A stretch of DNA of 44,186 nt, from positions 1-44,186 of the forward strand of contig CAZHWO010000002.1 of NCBI GenBank assembly GCA_964536075.1, written 5' to 3'. This document shows, piece by piece, positions 32,459-39,506 of the stretch (its first letter is position 1; each line of letters begins with the position of its first letter). Below the pieces are notes generated by a model. It was not told the origin of the DNA and made no database searches. It saw only the letters and a program-made list of their open reading frames with translations. The DNA comes from JAAZHK01 sp964536075 (GTDB lineage Bacteria > Bacillota_I > Bacilli_A > RF39 > UBA660). The position numbers and the translations under genes were made by a program.

Positions 32459-33814
32459 TTACTTTCCTAAACAAAAATTACTAAATATTTTATCAATTAA
32501 ACTATCAGGGTATGTCTCACCAATTATTTCACCTAGTTTTTCCCAAATTAATCTTATATCTATTTCAAGCATATCAATGGGGGTTTGTTCCTGAATATTT
32601 TCTAACACTTCTAAGGTTAATTTATAAGCTTCTTTAGCTAAAGATACCTGTCTAACATTACTTAAATAAGTATAGTCATTAGTATCAATCTTATCTAACT
32701 TATACATTTGCATAATAACCTGTTTTAAATTCTCAATTGTCTTTGGATCAAAAGTACTGGTATAAACAATTCTTTCAAAAGGAAGATTAATCCTTTTATA
32801 ATTATTAATTAAATCCATCTTATTTAAAACAGCTATTACTTTTTTCTTTTTAATTTTATTAATTATTTCTTTATCTTCATCAGAAAAAGGATTGCTGGCA
32901 TCAAAAACAGCTATTATTAAATCAGCTTCTTCAAGATATTTAAGACTTCTTTTGACTCCTATTTTTTCAATGGCATCTTCAGTTTCTCGGATGCCCGCTG
33001 TATCAATTAACTCAAAAATAATTCCATCAATAATTAGTTTACCTTCTACAGTATCCCTTGTTGTGCCGGCAATATCTGTTACGATTGCACGTTCCTCTTC
33101 TAACAACCCATTTAATAAAGAACTCTTACCAACGTTGGGTTTTCCAATAATTAAGGTTTTTATTCCTTCCTTAATAATTCGGCTATTTTCAGAACTAGAA
33201 ATCAATTTTAATAAATTACCTTGAATTTTGGATAACTCTTGGGTAATTTTCTCAAGGGTTACCTCTTCTATATCCTCATATTCTGGATAATCAATATTAA
33301 CCGCAATATTAGCTAATAGATTTAATATTTTTTCCCTCATTTGGGTAATTAATTGACTAACACTACCAGTTAAACTATTAATACTTAGTTTTCGGGCCTT
33401 TTCGGTTTTAGCATTTATTAAATCCATTATTGACTCGGCTTCAATTAAATCGATACGCCCATTTAAGAATGCCCGCTTAGTGAACTCTCCTGGTTCAGCT
33501 AGCCTTGCTCCATTTAATAAAAGTAATTCTAGGATTTTTTTAGTCGTTTGGGTTCCCCCATGACAATTTATCTCAACTATATCTTCCTTTGTAAAGGTCT
33601 TAGGAGCTTTCATCAATGAAATGAGAACCTCATCAATTGTTTCTTTATTATCTTTAATATAACCATAATGAATGGAATGGCTACGGCATTTTCTTAGATC
33701 TTGACCATTAAAGATTTTATTAACTATTGTAATAGCTTCTGTTCCACTAACTCTTATTATAGAAATAGCTCCTATCCCTAAGGCTGTTGAAATGGCGGCG
33801 ATGGTATCTTGCAT
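32459..33814 (-). CDS. mnmE: tRNA modification GTPase MnmE (TrmE)
   Basis: GTPase forming the MnmE-MnmG complex that builds cmnm5 on U34 of tRNAs. It is 451 residues: N-terminal formyl-THF-binding domain with EINCHGG, a helical domain, an inserted G domain with GKPNVGKSS at 224-232 and DIAGTTRDT, and the C-terminal FCLGK with the catalytic Cys. RBS GGAAGTGAT precedes the ATG. A -10 hexamer TATAAT at 33836-33841 touches the second Noc palindrome. Confidence 0.97.
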   Translation of the reverse strand: MQDTIAAISTALGIGAISIIRVSGTEAITIVNKIFNGQDLRKCRSHSIHYGYIKDNKETIDEVLISLMKAPKTFTKEDIVEINCHGGTQTTKKILELLLLNGARLAEPGEFTKRAFLNGRIDLIEAESIMDLINAKTEKARKLSINSLTGSVSQLITQMREKILNLLANIAVNIDYPEYEDIEEVTLEKITQELSKIQGNLLKLISSSENSRIIKEGIKTLIIGKPNVGKSSLLNGLLEEERAIVTDIAGTTRDTVEGKLIIDGIIFELIDTAGIRETEDAIEKIGVKRSLKYLEEADLIIAVFDASNPFSDEDKEIINKIKKKKVIAVLNKMDLINNYKRINLPFERIVYTSTFDPKTIENLKQVIMQMYKLDKIDTNDYTYLSNVRQVSLAKEAYKLTLEVLENIQEQTPIDMLEIDIRLIWEKLGEIIGETYPDSLIDKIFSNFCLGK

Positions 33815-33835
33815 AATATCACTTCCTTGGCTTAA

Positions 33836-33841
33836 ATTATA
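33836..33841 (-). promoter_or_regulatory. Candidate -10 of mnmE next to the Noc palindrome
   Basis: TATAAT on the minus strand, 22 nt ahead of mnmE. The region where a -35 would fall lies inside the 33842-33873 palindrome and has no good TTGACA match. Confidence 0.4.
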
Positions 33842-33873
33842 TCATAAATTATTTCCCGGGAAATAATTTATGA
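33842..33873. promoter_or_regulatory. Noc-binding site (NBS) palindrome upstream of mnmE
   Basis: The core ATTTCCCGGGAAAT (33851-33864) lies in a 32-bp perfect palindrome, between the jag terminator and the mnmE promoter. It shares AATT/AATT flanks with the site at 32434-32457. Confidence 0.8.
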
Positions 33874-33876
33874 AAA

Positions 33877-33897
33877 AAAAGAGATTATTTCTCTTTT
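33877..33897 (-). terminator. Terminator of the rpmH-to-jag operon
   Basis: An 8-bp stem AAAAGAGA/TCTCTTTT with a 5-nt loop and a following U-run on the minus strand; overlaps the jag stop codon. Confidence 0.75.
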
Positions 33898-34496
33898 GGT
33901 TTTATCATAATATATCTATTTGGCTCTTCACCAAGACTTTCAGTATAGACATATTGATTATTAGCTAATGCCTCATGAACGATTCTTCTTTCATAAGAAT
34001 TCATTGAATCCATTTTTATTGGCTCTTTACTATCAGCAACTTCTCTTGCTAATTGTTTAGCTGATCTTTCCAAATTCTTTTGTTGTTTTATTTTGTACTC
34101 GCCAACATCTAAAACAAAATTATAGTAAACTCCAATTTCATTTTGAACTACTTGTTTAGTCAAAATTGTTAAAGCTTCAATTGTTCGACCGTTTTTACCA
34201 ATTAAGATAGCATTATTCGATGAATATAAGGTAATATTAGGAACATTATTTCTCAATTTTAATTCTATATTAACATCTAATCCCATTGATTTGATTAAGT
34301 CAATTAGATAGTCTTTGATAAATTTATTGATATCACCTAACTTAATTACTTCGATTTCGACCTTTTTACCCTTAAATAGACTGCTGGTAGAATTTAATTC
34401 TTTAATTAGCACCTCAGATTCACTACAATTTAGTTCTGTTAGCGCTTTAATTTTAGTTTCTTCAATTGATTTGCCATTATATACTAATTTATCCAT
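33885..34496 (-). CDS. jag: Jag/KhpB RNA-binding protein
   Basis: KH- and R3H-domain RNA-binding protein (KhpB) linked to cell elongation and wall synthesis. It is 203 residues: Jag_N domain (about 1-50, with YNGKSIEETKIKAL), KH domain with the loop LIGKNGRTIEALT, and an R3H domain with MNSYERRIVHEAL. It starts 2 nt after the yidC stop, the near-universal Bacillota pair spoIIIJ-jag. Confidence 0.96.
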   Translation of the reverse strand: MDKLVYNGKSIEETKIKALTELNCSESEVLIKELNSTSSLFKGKKVEIEVIKLGDINKFIKDYLIDLIKSMGLDVNIELKLRNNVPNITLYSSNNAILIGKNGRTIEALTILTKQVVQNEIGVYYNFVLDVGEYKIKQQKNLERSAKQLAREVADSKEPIKMDSMNSYERRIVHEALANNQYVYTESLGEEPNRYIMIKPKEK

Positions 34497-34498
34497 AC

Positions 34499-35428
34499 TT
34501 ATTTTCTCCTTTTTACTATTAGATTTTGAATTACAGTAAACAAGTTACTAGCAATCCAATAAATACTAATGGCAGTTGGTAAGCTAAAGGAAACAAAACC
34601 AATCATAATTATTGAAAACTTCATCATGAATTCAGTTTGTTTTTTTTGTTCGGCAGAAATGGCTGCACTGGAAGAATTTAATTTAAAAGAATAATAGGTA
34701 GTTAGAACAATTAATATGATTAAAATAATATAATGATAACTACCTATTTTTAGGGCATATAGTGGCGTTAATCCCATTTTTAAACCTAGAAATTTTCCTT
34801 CAAAAATTGCCGGTACGCGATTAATAGCTTCCAAGAAAGCAAATAATAGTGGTAACTGAACAAAGGAGAATAAACATCCAGAAATAGGATTCACTTTATA
34901 CTTTTTATAGATCAAAAGCATTTCTTGATTTTTTTTCATCATGGATTCTTGATCTTTTTTATCTTTATATTTTTCCTCCAGCTTTTCTAATTCTGGTTTA
35001 GCTTTGCCAATATTTTCCGATTGTAACGCTGTTTTTTGAGATAGGGGAAATAAAACTCCTCGTATTAATAAGGTCGTAATGATTAAACCTAAACCATAAT
35101 TACCAAAAAAACTTCCTATTTTAGTAATTATAAAGGCAATAGGAATAACAAAGAGAGTATTCCATAGAGTCTCGTTCTTATTACTTATAATCTTAATGTC
35201 TTTACAAGATGGCAATGATTCAAGTTCTAAACTATTATACTGACTATATTTTTTATATTCTTCTTTTATAGCTTTGTTTGTTGGCTGACAAAGAATATCG
35301 GCTCTTAACTTCTGACCGGTAATACTATCTGTTACCATCTTTTTATTTTGATCAACTAAATAATTGTTACAACCACTAATTAGTAGGGGAATAATTAATA
35401 TTAATAGGATTAATTTTTTTTGTTTCAT
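34499..35428 (-). CDS. yidC: Membrane protein insertase YidC (SpoIIIJ/OxaA)
   Basis: Inserts and folds membrane proteins; the SpoIIIJ version is needed for forespore sigma-G activity in Bacillus. It is 309 residues. Lipoprotein signal with lipobox LISGC (Cys20) leads into an about 70-residue extracellular stretch, longer than in B. subtilis. The five-helix core has GLGLIITTLLIRGVLFPLS carrying the conserved Arg. A basic tail closes it. RBS AGGAGCAAG precedes the ATG. It lies between rnpA and jag. Confidence 0.96.
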   Translation of the reverse strand: MKQKKLILLILIIPLLISGCNNYLVDQNKKMVTDSITGQKLRADILCQPTNKAIKEEYKKYSQYNSLELESLPSCKDIKIISNKNETLWNTLFVIPIAFIITKIGSFFGNYGLGLIITTLLIRGVLFPLSQKTALQSENIGKAKPELEKLEEKYKDKKDQESMMKKNQEMLLIYKKYKVNPISGCLFSFVQLPLLFAFLEAINRVPAIFEGKFLGLKMGLTPLYALKIGSYHYIILIILIVLTTYYSFKLNSSSAAISAEQKKQTEFMMKFSIIMIGFVSFSLPTAISIYWIASNLFTVIQNLIVKRRK

Positions 35429-35440
35429 ATCTTGCTCCTC

Positions 35441-35758
35441 TTATTGAAATATCTCTAGAAATTTCTCTTCTAATTTTTGAAAAGATAATCCCAAACAACT
35501 CTTTCTTACTATTATAATATAATCTTGATTATTTTGATAGACTTTTTTGTTTTTATCGATAATATTTCTTAATTGCCTTTTTAGTTTATTACGAGTAACA
35601 GCGTTACCTAGTTTTTTTCCAACCGAAATACCAAAACGATAGCGATTTAAGTCATTTTCCCTCGAATATATTATATAAAAATTATTTTTGCTGGGAAAAG
35701 CTGATTTTATAATCTCGTCAAAATCTTTACTTTCTTTAACAATATTTATTTTTTTCAT
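35441..35758 (-). CDS. rnpA: Ribonuclease P protein component
   Basis: Protein subunit of RNase P (tRNA 5' maturation), 105 residues. It has FGISVGKKLGNAVTRNKLKRQLRNI, the RNR-type basic signature, in the middle. RBS AGAGGTGATT precedes the ATG. It sits between rpmH and yidC as in nearly all bacteria. A hairpin lies between rpmH and rnpA. Confidence 0.97.
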   Translation of the reverse strand: MKKINIVKESKDFDEIIKSAFPSKNNFYIIYSRENDLNRYRFGISVGKKLGNAVTRNKLKRQLRNIIDKNKKVYQNNQDYIIIVRKSCLGLSFQKLEEKFLEIFQ

Positions 35759-35778
35759 AAAATCACCTCTTTAAATGC

Positions 35779-35805
35779 AAAATTACCACAAAAAGTGGTA
35801 ATTTT
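35779..35805 (-). terminator. Hairpin between rpmH and rnpA
   Basis: An 11-bp perfect stem AAAATTACCAC/GTGGTAATTTT with a 5-nt loop. Only the U of the stem end follows, so it may attenuate rather than stop transcription, setting high rpmH and lower rnpA levels. Confidence 0.65.
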
Positions 35806-35806
35806 A

Positions 35807-35929
35807 TTACTTTGATAATTTTTTACGTCCTTTTGCTCTTCTTTTTTTTATAATATTACTTTTCATTCTAGCAAGAAAGCCTAATTTTTTGGATTTTTTA
35901 TGATTATTTGGTTGATATGTTCTTTTCAC
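35807..35929 (-). CDS. rpmH: 50S ribosomal protein L34, unusually short (40 residues)
   Basis: Small basic ribosomal protein starting KRTYQPNNHKKSKKLGF and ending RRAKGRKKLSK, so identity is certain. It is 40 residues where 44 or more is usual. The highly conserved stretch around NGRxVLxxRRxKGR is shortened: after ARMKS it reads NIIKKRRAKGR, a loss of about four residues without frame damage. The start is GTG at 35929 after a strong GGAGGTG. Consensus promoter at 35961-35989. The deletion is either a lineage trait or a sequence error of exactly 12 bases. Confidence 0.93.
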   Translation of the reverse strand: MKRTYQPNNHKKSKKLGFLARMKSNIIKKRRAKGRKKLSK

Positions 35930-35960
35930 TATTTTTCACCTCCACATTTAAATCTCTATA

Positions 35961-35989
35961 ATTATAATAATAATTTCTTAATAAGTCAA
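35961..35989 (-). promoter_or_regulatory. Consensus promoter of the rpmH operon
   Basis: TTGACT, 17 nt, TATAAT on the minus strand, 31 nt upstream of rpmH, facing away from dnaA. Confidence 0.8.
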
Positions 35990-36232
35990 GGAATATAAAG
36001 GTTTTTGTCAACAATTTTAACAACCTGTTAAAGATAAAAATTAACCTGTTAACAAGAAAAATTTAAAAATTTGTGCAAAACTATTTATTTTTTTCTTTTT
36101 ACATATATAATAATTGTTTATAAGTTGTGCAAAACTTAGTGAAAAAACTGTGATTTTATTTTTCATCTTTATTTTTAATTTTAATTAGGCTACAATTAAA
36201 GTGTAAGTAAAATTCTTGTGGGGAGTGGTTTT
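35990..36232. other. Putative oriC, left part (rpmH-dnaA gap)
   Basis: No gene fits in this AT-rich 303-bp gap. Between the rpmH promoter and dnaA there are two AACCTGTTAA copies (36022-36031, 36043-36052) 21 bp apart and two TTGTGCAAAACT copies (36071-36082, 36125-36136) 54 bp apart. The second of these sits in an inverted repeat TAAGTT/AACTTA (36121-36138). TTTTGCACA (reverse) is a 7/9 match to the DnaA box TTATCCACA. Divergent genes and strand switch here place the origin. A weak TACAAT at 36191-36196 may be the dnaA -10. Confidence 0.6.
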
Positions 36233-37588
36233 ATGAATAATAAAATTTTATGGCATAATTTTTTAAATTCAATTAAAACAGATATTACCCCCATTATGTT
36301 TGATACTTGGTTTAAAGAGACCCAATTATATAAAATTGAAGAGGATAAAGCTATTATTATTGTACCTTTTGCTATTCACAAAAAACAATTATTAAATAAT
36401 TATAATGAATTAATTATTAATAAATTTGCGGAGCTTTCTAACAAATTTTATGAATTTGAATATATTTTAGAAAATGAAATAGTAACAGCTAGAGAAATTG
36501 AACAACTAGATAATAATATTAACAACAATACTGATTATAAAAAAACTAATTTAAACAAAAAATATACCTTTGAAAATTTTATGGTAGGGAAGAGTAATAA
36601 ACTAGCATATGAAGTGGCTTTAGCAGTTGCTGAAAATCCTGGAACAACTTATAATCCGTTATTTATTTATGGTAATAGTGGTTTAGGAAAAACACATTTA
36701 ATGCACGCTATTGGCAATTTTATTGTAGAACACTTTAATAAGAAAGTTTTATATGTAACCAGTGATACTTTTATTACTGACTTTAGTGGTATTAATAGAA
36801 AAGATGAAAACGGTCATAATTATGATTATGCTGAAACCTTTAAAAATAAATATCGGAACATTGATGTTCTTATTATTGATGATATTCAATTTTTAGGCGG
36901 GGCAACTAAGACACAACAAGAATTTTTTAATACTTTTCAAAATTTGCATCAAAATGAAAAACAAATTATAATTTCTTCTGATCGTTCCCAAAATGATTTA
37001 AAATTGTTAGAAGATCGATTAAAGACAAGATTTAGTTGGGGAATAACAGTAGATATTTTACCGCCGGAATATGAATTAAGAATTAAAATTTTTAAAAATA
37101 AATTAAAGGCTGAAAAGATTGAAACATTTGTGCCAGAAGAGGTTATTGAATATATTGCTGCTAATATTGGTGATGATGTTAGAGCGTTAGAAGGATCATT
37201 AAATCGTCTCTTAGCTTATACAGCTACTATGGGTTACAAAGAGATTAATTTAGAAGTAGCTGAAGAAGCATTAAAAGACTTTTTATATAAAACCAGTAAT
37301 GAAATTAATAGTATTCATAAAATTCAAAAGACAGTAGCAGAATATTTTAAAATTTCTATCGAAGATCTTAAATCAAAAAAAAGATCAGCAAATCTAACTT
37401 TTCCCCGGCAAATTGCGATGTATTTAAGTAGAAATTTAACAACAGAATCATTTCCGAGAATAGGAATAGAGTTTGGTAATCGAGATCATGCGACAGTCAT
37501 GCATTCTTGTGATAAAATAGAGAGAGAACTAAAAAAGAATAAAGAATTAGAAATTATGATTAATAAAATTAAAAAGGACTTAAATTAA
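36233..37588 (+). CDS. dnaA: Chromosomal replication initiator DnaA
   Basis: AAA+ initiator that binds DnaA boxes and melts the origin. It is 451 residues: N-terminal domain I (about 1-80), a short Asn-rich linker with little of domain II, AAA+ domain with Walker A GNSGLGKT at 147-154 and Walker B LIIDDIQFL, and a C-terminal DNA-binding domain with the signature GNRDHATVMHSCDKI. ATG at 36233 follows GGGGAGTGG; the in-frame GTG upstream is rejected. It opens the + strand arm. Confidence 0.98.
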   Translation: MNNKILWHNFLNSIKTDITPIMFDTWFKETQLYKIEEDKAIIIVPFAIHKKQLLNNYNELIINKFAELSNKFYEFEYILENEIVTAREIEQLDNNINNNTDYKKTNLNKKYTFENFMVGKSNKLAYEVALAVAENPGTTYNPLFIYGNSGLGKTHLMHAIGNFIVEHFNKKVLYVTSDTFITDFSGINRKDENGHNYDYAETFKNKYRNIDVLIIDDIQFLGGATKTQQEFFNTFQNLHQNEKQIIISSDRSQNDLKLLEDRLKTRFSWGITVDILPPEYELRIKIFKNKLKAEKIETFVPEEVIEYIAANIGDDVRALEGSLNRLLAYTATMGYKEINLEVAEEALKDFLYKTSNEINSIHKIQKTVAEYFKISIEDLKSKKRSANLTFPRQIAMYLSRNLTTESFPRIGIEFGNRDHATVMHSCDKIERELKKNKELEIMINKIKKDLN

Positions 37589-37716
37589 CTTTAATATTCA
37601 TAAGTTATCCACACACAAAAAAGGCAAAATTATATTAATATTAAGAATTTAAAAAGTTATAAACAGTTTGAACAGTATTAATATAATTAAATATAAAAAA
37701 GAAAGAAGGTTTTAAA
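37589..37716. other. Putative oriC, right part (dnaA-dnaN gap)
   Basis: A perfect DnaA box TTATCCACA lies at 37605-37613, and a related TTATAAACA at 37657-37665, both preceded by AAG. The rest is almost pure A/T (37620-37700), suited to unwinding. The RBS of dnaN (AGAAGGTTTT) closes the gap. Confidence 0.65.
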
Positions 37717-38841
37717 ATGAATTTAAAAATTAAAAAAAGCATTTTATGGGATGGACTTAATAAAGTATCAAAAGCAATTTCTACTAAAAATTTAGTTCCT
37801 ATTTTGGGATGTATAAAATTTCAATTAAAAAAAGATAAATTAATTTTAATAGCAACAGATAATGATATTGTTATTCAAATAGATATCATTAAAGATAATG
37901 ATAATATGGATATTATTGAAGAAGGAACAGTTATTATTCATGGAAAATACATACTTGATATTGTCAAAAAATTAGAAGATGAATTTATAGAAATTAGAGT
38001 TTTAGAAGATTATAAAGTTTTAATTAAAACTGAAAATAGTGAATTTAATTTAAATGGTTTAAATAAAAATGAATATCCAAATCTTGCAATTGAAATAAAT
38101 AAAAATCCTATTTTAATAAATAATAAAATTTTTAAAGATATAATTAATCAAACTTATTTTGCAGCTTCTAATGATGAAGCACGACCCGTTTTAACCGGAA
38201 TTAATTTTAATATTATAGGTAATTTATTAGAATGTACCGCAACAGATTCTTATCGTCTAGCCAAAAAACAAATTAATTTAGATACTTCTTTAGAAAATGA
38301 TTATAATATTATTATTCCAAGTAAAAATTTAATCGAATTTAGTAAAATTTTAGATGAAAGTGATAACAATATAGAAATTCATATTTTTAATAATAAAATA
38401 ATCTTTAAATATAATAATTTAATTTTTCAGTCCAGATTAATTAATGGAACTTATCCAAATACAACTAATTTAATTCCAAAAGAATTTAATTTAAAAATTA
38501 AAATTAATACTAGTGAATTATATAATGTTATTGATCGAGCAAGTATTTTAACAAGTGATAAAGAAAAAAATATTATTTTCTTTGAAACAAAGAAAAACTT
38601 ATTATATATTCGATCTTCTTCTTTAGAAATAGGTCGAGTAGAAGAAAAAATGCATATTGAAAATGATAATGATAATGATATAAAGATCGCGTTTAGTGCT
38701 AAATATATGATGGAAGCTTTAAAAGCTTTCAATGATTTGTATATTGAGATTCTATTAGTTAGTGAAACCAAACCAATAATTATTAAAAATTTAGAAAACG
38801 ATAGTCTAATCCAATTAGTTTTACCAATAAGAACTTATTAA
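37717..38841 (+). CDS. dnaN: DNA polymerase III beta subunit (sliding clamp)
   Basis: Ring-shaped processivity clamp of 374 residues with three repeated domains: SKAISTKNLVPILGCIKF in the first, YFAASNDEARPVLTGINFN with ATDSYRLAKK in the second, and the C-terminal PIRTY close to the family PVRTY that forms part of the partner pocket. It is very Asn/Ile/Lys rich, matching extreme local AT content. It ends with its own strong terminator, separating it from comK and recF. Confidence 0.97.
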   Translation: MNLKIKKSILWDGLNKVSKAISTKNLVPILGCIKFQLKKDKLILIATDNDIVIQIDIIKDNDNMDIIEEGTVIIHGKYILDIVKKLEDEFIEIRVLEDYKVLIKTENSEFNLNGLNKNEYPNLAIEINKNPILINNKIFKDIINQTYFAASNDEARPVLTGINFNIIGNLLECTATDSYRLAKKQINLDTSLENDYNIIIPSKNLIEFSKILDESDNNIEIHIFNNKIIFKYNNLIFQSRLINGTYPNTTNLIPKEFNLKIKINTSELYNVIDRASILTSDKEKNIIFFETKKNLLYIRSSSLEIGRVEEKMHIENDNDNDIKIAFSAKYMMEALKAFNDLYIEILLVSETKPIIIKNLENDSLIQLVLPIRTY

Positions 38842-38860
38842 ACAAGAAAATTTTCTTGTT
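38841..38860 (+). terminator. Strong terminator of dnaN
   Basis: AACAAGAAAATTTTCTTGTT is a perfect 20-bp palindrome starting at the dnaN stop codon and followed by TTTTTATTTTT. Confidence 0.85.
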
Positions 38861-38875
38861 TTTTTATTTTTAATA

Positions 38876-38902
38876 TGCGACATATTTCATCAAATTTCGA
38901 CA
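38876..38902 (+). promoter_or_regulatory. Candidate pair of Spo0A boxes upstream of comK
   Basis: TTCGACA (38896-38902) is the reverse complement of the perfect 0A box TGTCGAA, within ATTTCGACAAAT. TGCGACA (38876-38882) is a 6/7 match, 20 bp upstream in the same orientation. The TCGACA also could act as a -35 with ATTAAT 17 nt on. Isolated TTCGACA also occurs inside coding sequence in this window (murA, pduL), so only the pairing and location are suggestive. Confidence 0.4.
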
Positions 38903-38951
38903 AATTAAAGTGATAATCTATTAATCAAATTTTAAAGAAAGGAGAAAAAAT

Positions 38952-39398
38952 ATGGATAATTATGAAATAAATAATGATACGCTAGCATTAATCCCAATTA
39001 ATGCTTCATCAACAAAGATTATTGAAAAAAATGATGATTATATTATTAGTAATAGTGTTTATAATATTATGGAAAATAGTTGTGAATATTTTGGTAGTTC
39101 CTATGATGGCCGAAAAATTGGTTCAAAAAAAATTCTTGGCTCAACTTATAAAACTCCAATAGTTGTTGAAGAAACAAAACAATTAATTTTTTTTCCAACT
39201 GAGTCACCGTTAAACGATGAATGTTGTTGGATTTCCCTAAATAATATTGAAAATTATTCAGCTGACGATAACCTAACTAAGATATTATTTTTTAATCAAC
39301 GAGAATTATTTGTACATATGCGTTATCAAAATTTTAATAATCAAGTGTTAAGAGCAACAAGATTATTAACAATTATGAAAAAAAGAACTAATATTTAA
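38952..39398 (+). CDS. comK: ComK-family competence transcription factor, short form
   Basis: Probable homologue of ComK, which in Bacillus binds AT-rich K-boxes and switches on DNA-uptake genes. It is 148 residues against about 192. Conserved blocks are YEINNDTLALIPI, SKIIEK-like TKIIEKND, CEYFGSSYDGRKIGSKK (B. subtilis CRFFGSSYAGRKAG), PTESPLNDECCWISL (PTLSSTRPQCGWIS) and YQNFNNQVLRATRLL (YNSFENQVYRTAWL). It ends soon after, lacking the C-terminal tail with the FMLYPK MecA-binding motif. It is a single-gene unit with RBS AAAGGAG, flanked by terminators, in the usual yaaA slot. No other com gene is in the window. Confidence 0.88.
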   Translation: MDNYEINNDTLALIPINASSTKIIEKNDDYIISNSVYNIMENSCEYFGSSYDGRKIGSKKILGSTYKTPIVVEETKQLIFFPTESPLNDECCWISLNNIENYSADDNLTKILFFNQRELFVHMRYQNFNNQVLRATRLLTIMKKRTNI

Positions 39399-39415
39399 TA
39401 ATTATTAGTTCTTTT
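39381..39415 (+). terminator. Terminator of comK
   Basis: A 13-bp perfect stem AAAAGAACTAATA/TATTAGTTCTTTT with a 9-nt loop, then TTGTTTTT. It overlaps the comK stop codon. Confidence 0.85.
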
Positions 39416-39429
39416 CTTGTTTTTCGTGA

Positions 39430-39435
39430 TATAAT
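39430..39435 (+). promoter_or_regulatory. Candidate -10 for the recF-gyrB-gyrA transcript
   Basis: TATAAT just past the comK terminator, 26 nt upstream of the mini-ORF ATG. No good -35 is seen at 16-18 nt. Confidence 0.35.
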
Positions 39436-39461
39436 TATATATATGTACAGGAGTAGGTAAA

Positions 39462-39506
39462 ATGATAAAAAAAGAAAAAATGGGCATTTATTTAGTTTAT
39501 AAATGA
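39462..39506 (+). CDS. 14-codon ORF translationally coupled to recF
   Basis: Encodes MIKKEKMGIYLVYK. It has a good RBS (GGAG and AGGTAAA), and its TGA overlaps the recF ATG as ATGA. recF itself has no Shine-Dalgarno, so ribosomes probably reach recF by terminating here. It lies where yaaA (S4 domain, about 70 residues) normally precedes recF, but shows no similarity to YaaA. It may be a coupling leader or the decayed remnant of a gene. Confidence 0.55.
   Translation: MIKKEKMGIYLVYK

Noticed and set aside
32421..32474. N-terminal extension of mnmG through the Noc palindrome
   Set aside because: The extension MFRKVKNYFPGNN is translated from the palindrome itself; the ATG at 32420 follows AGGTGAT and begins the conserved FAD motif.
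36083..36111. TATAAT at 36106-36111 as the dnaA promoter
   Set aside because: No acceptable -35 lies 16-18 nt upstream and the leader would be over 120 nt; it may simply be part of the AT-rich origin.
38451..38771. Minus-strand ORF inside dnaN
   Set aside because: It is antisense to an essential gene, reflects Asn/Ile/Lys codon complements, and has no RBS.
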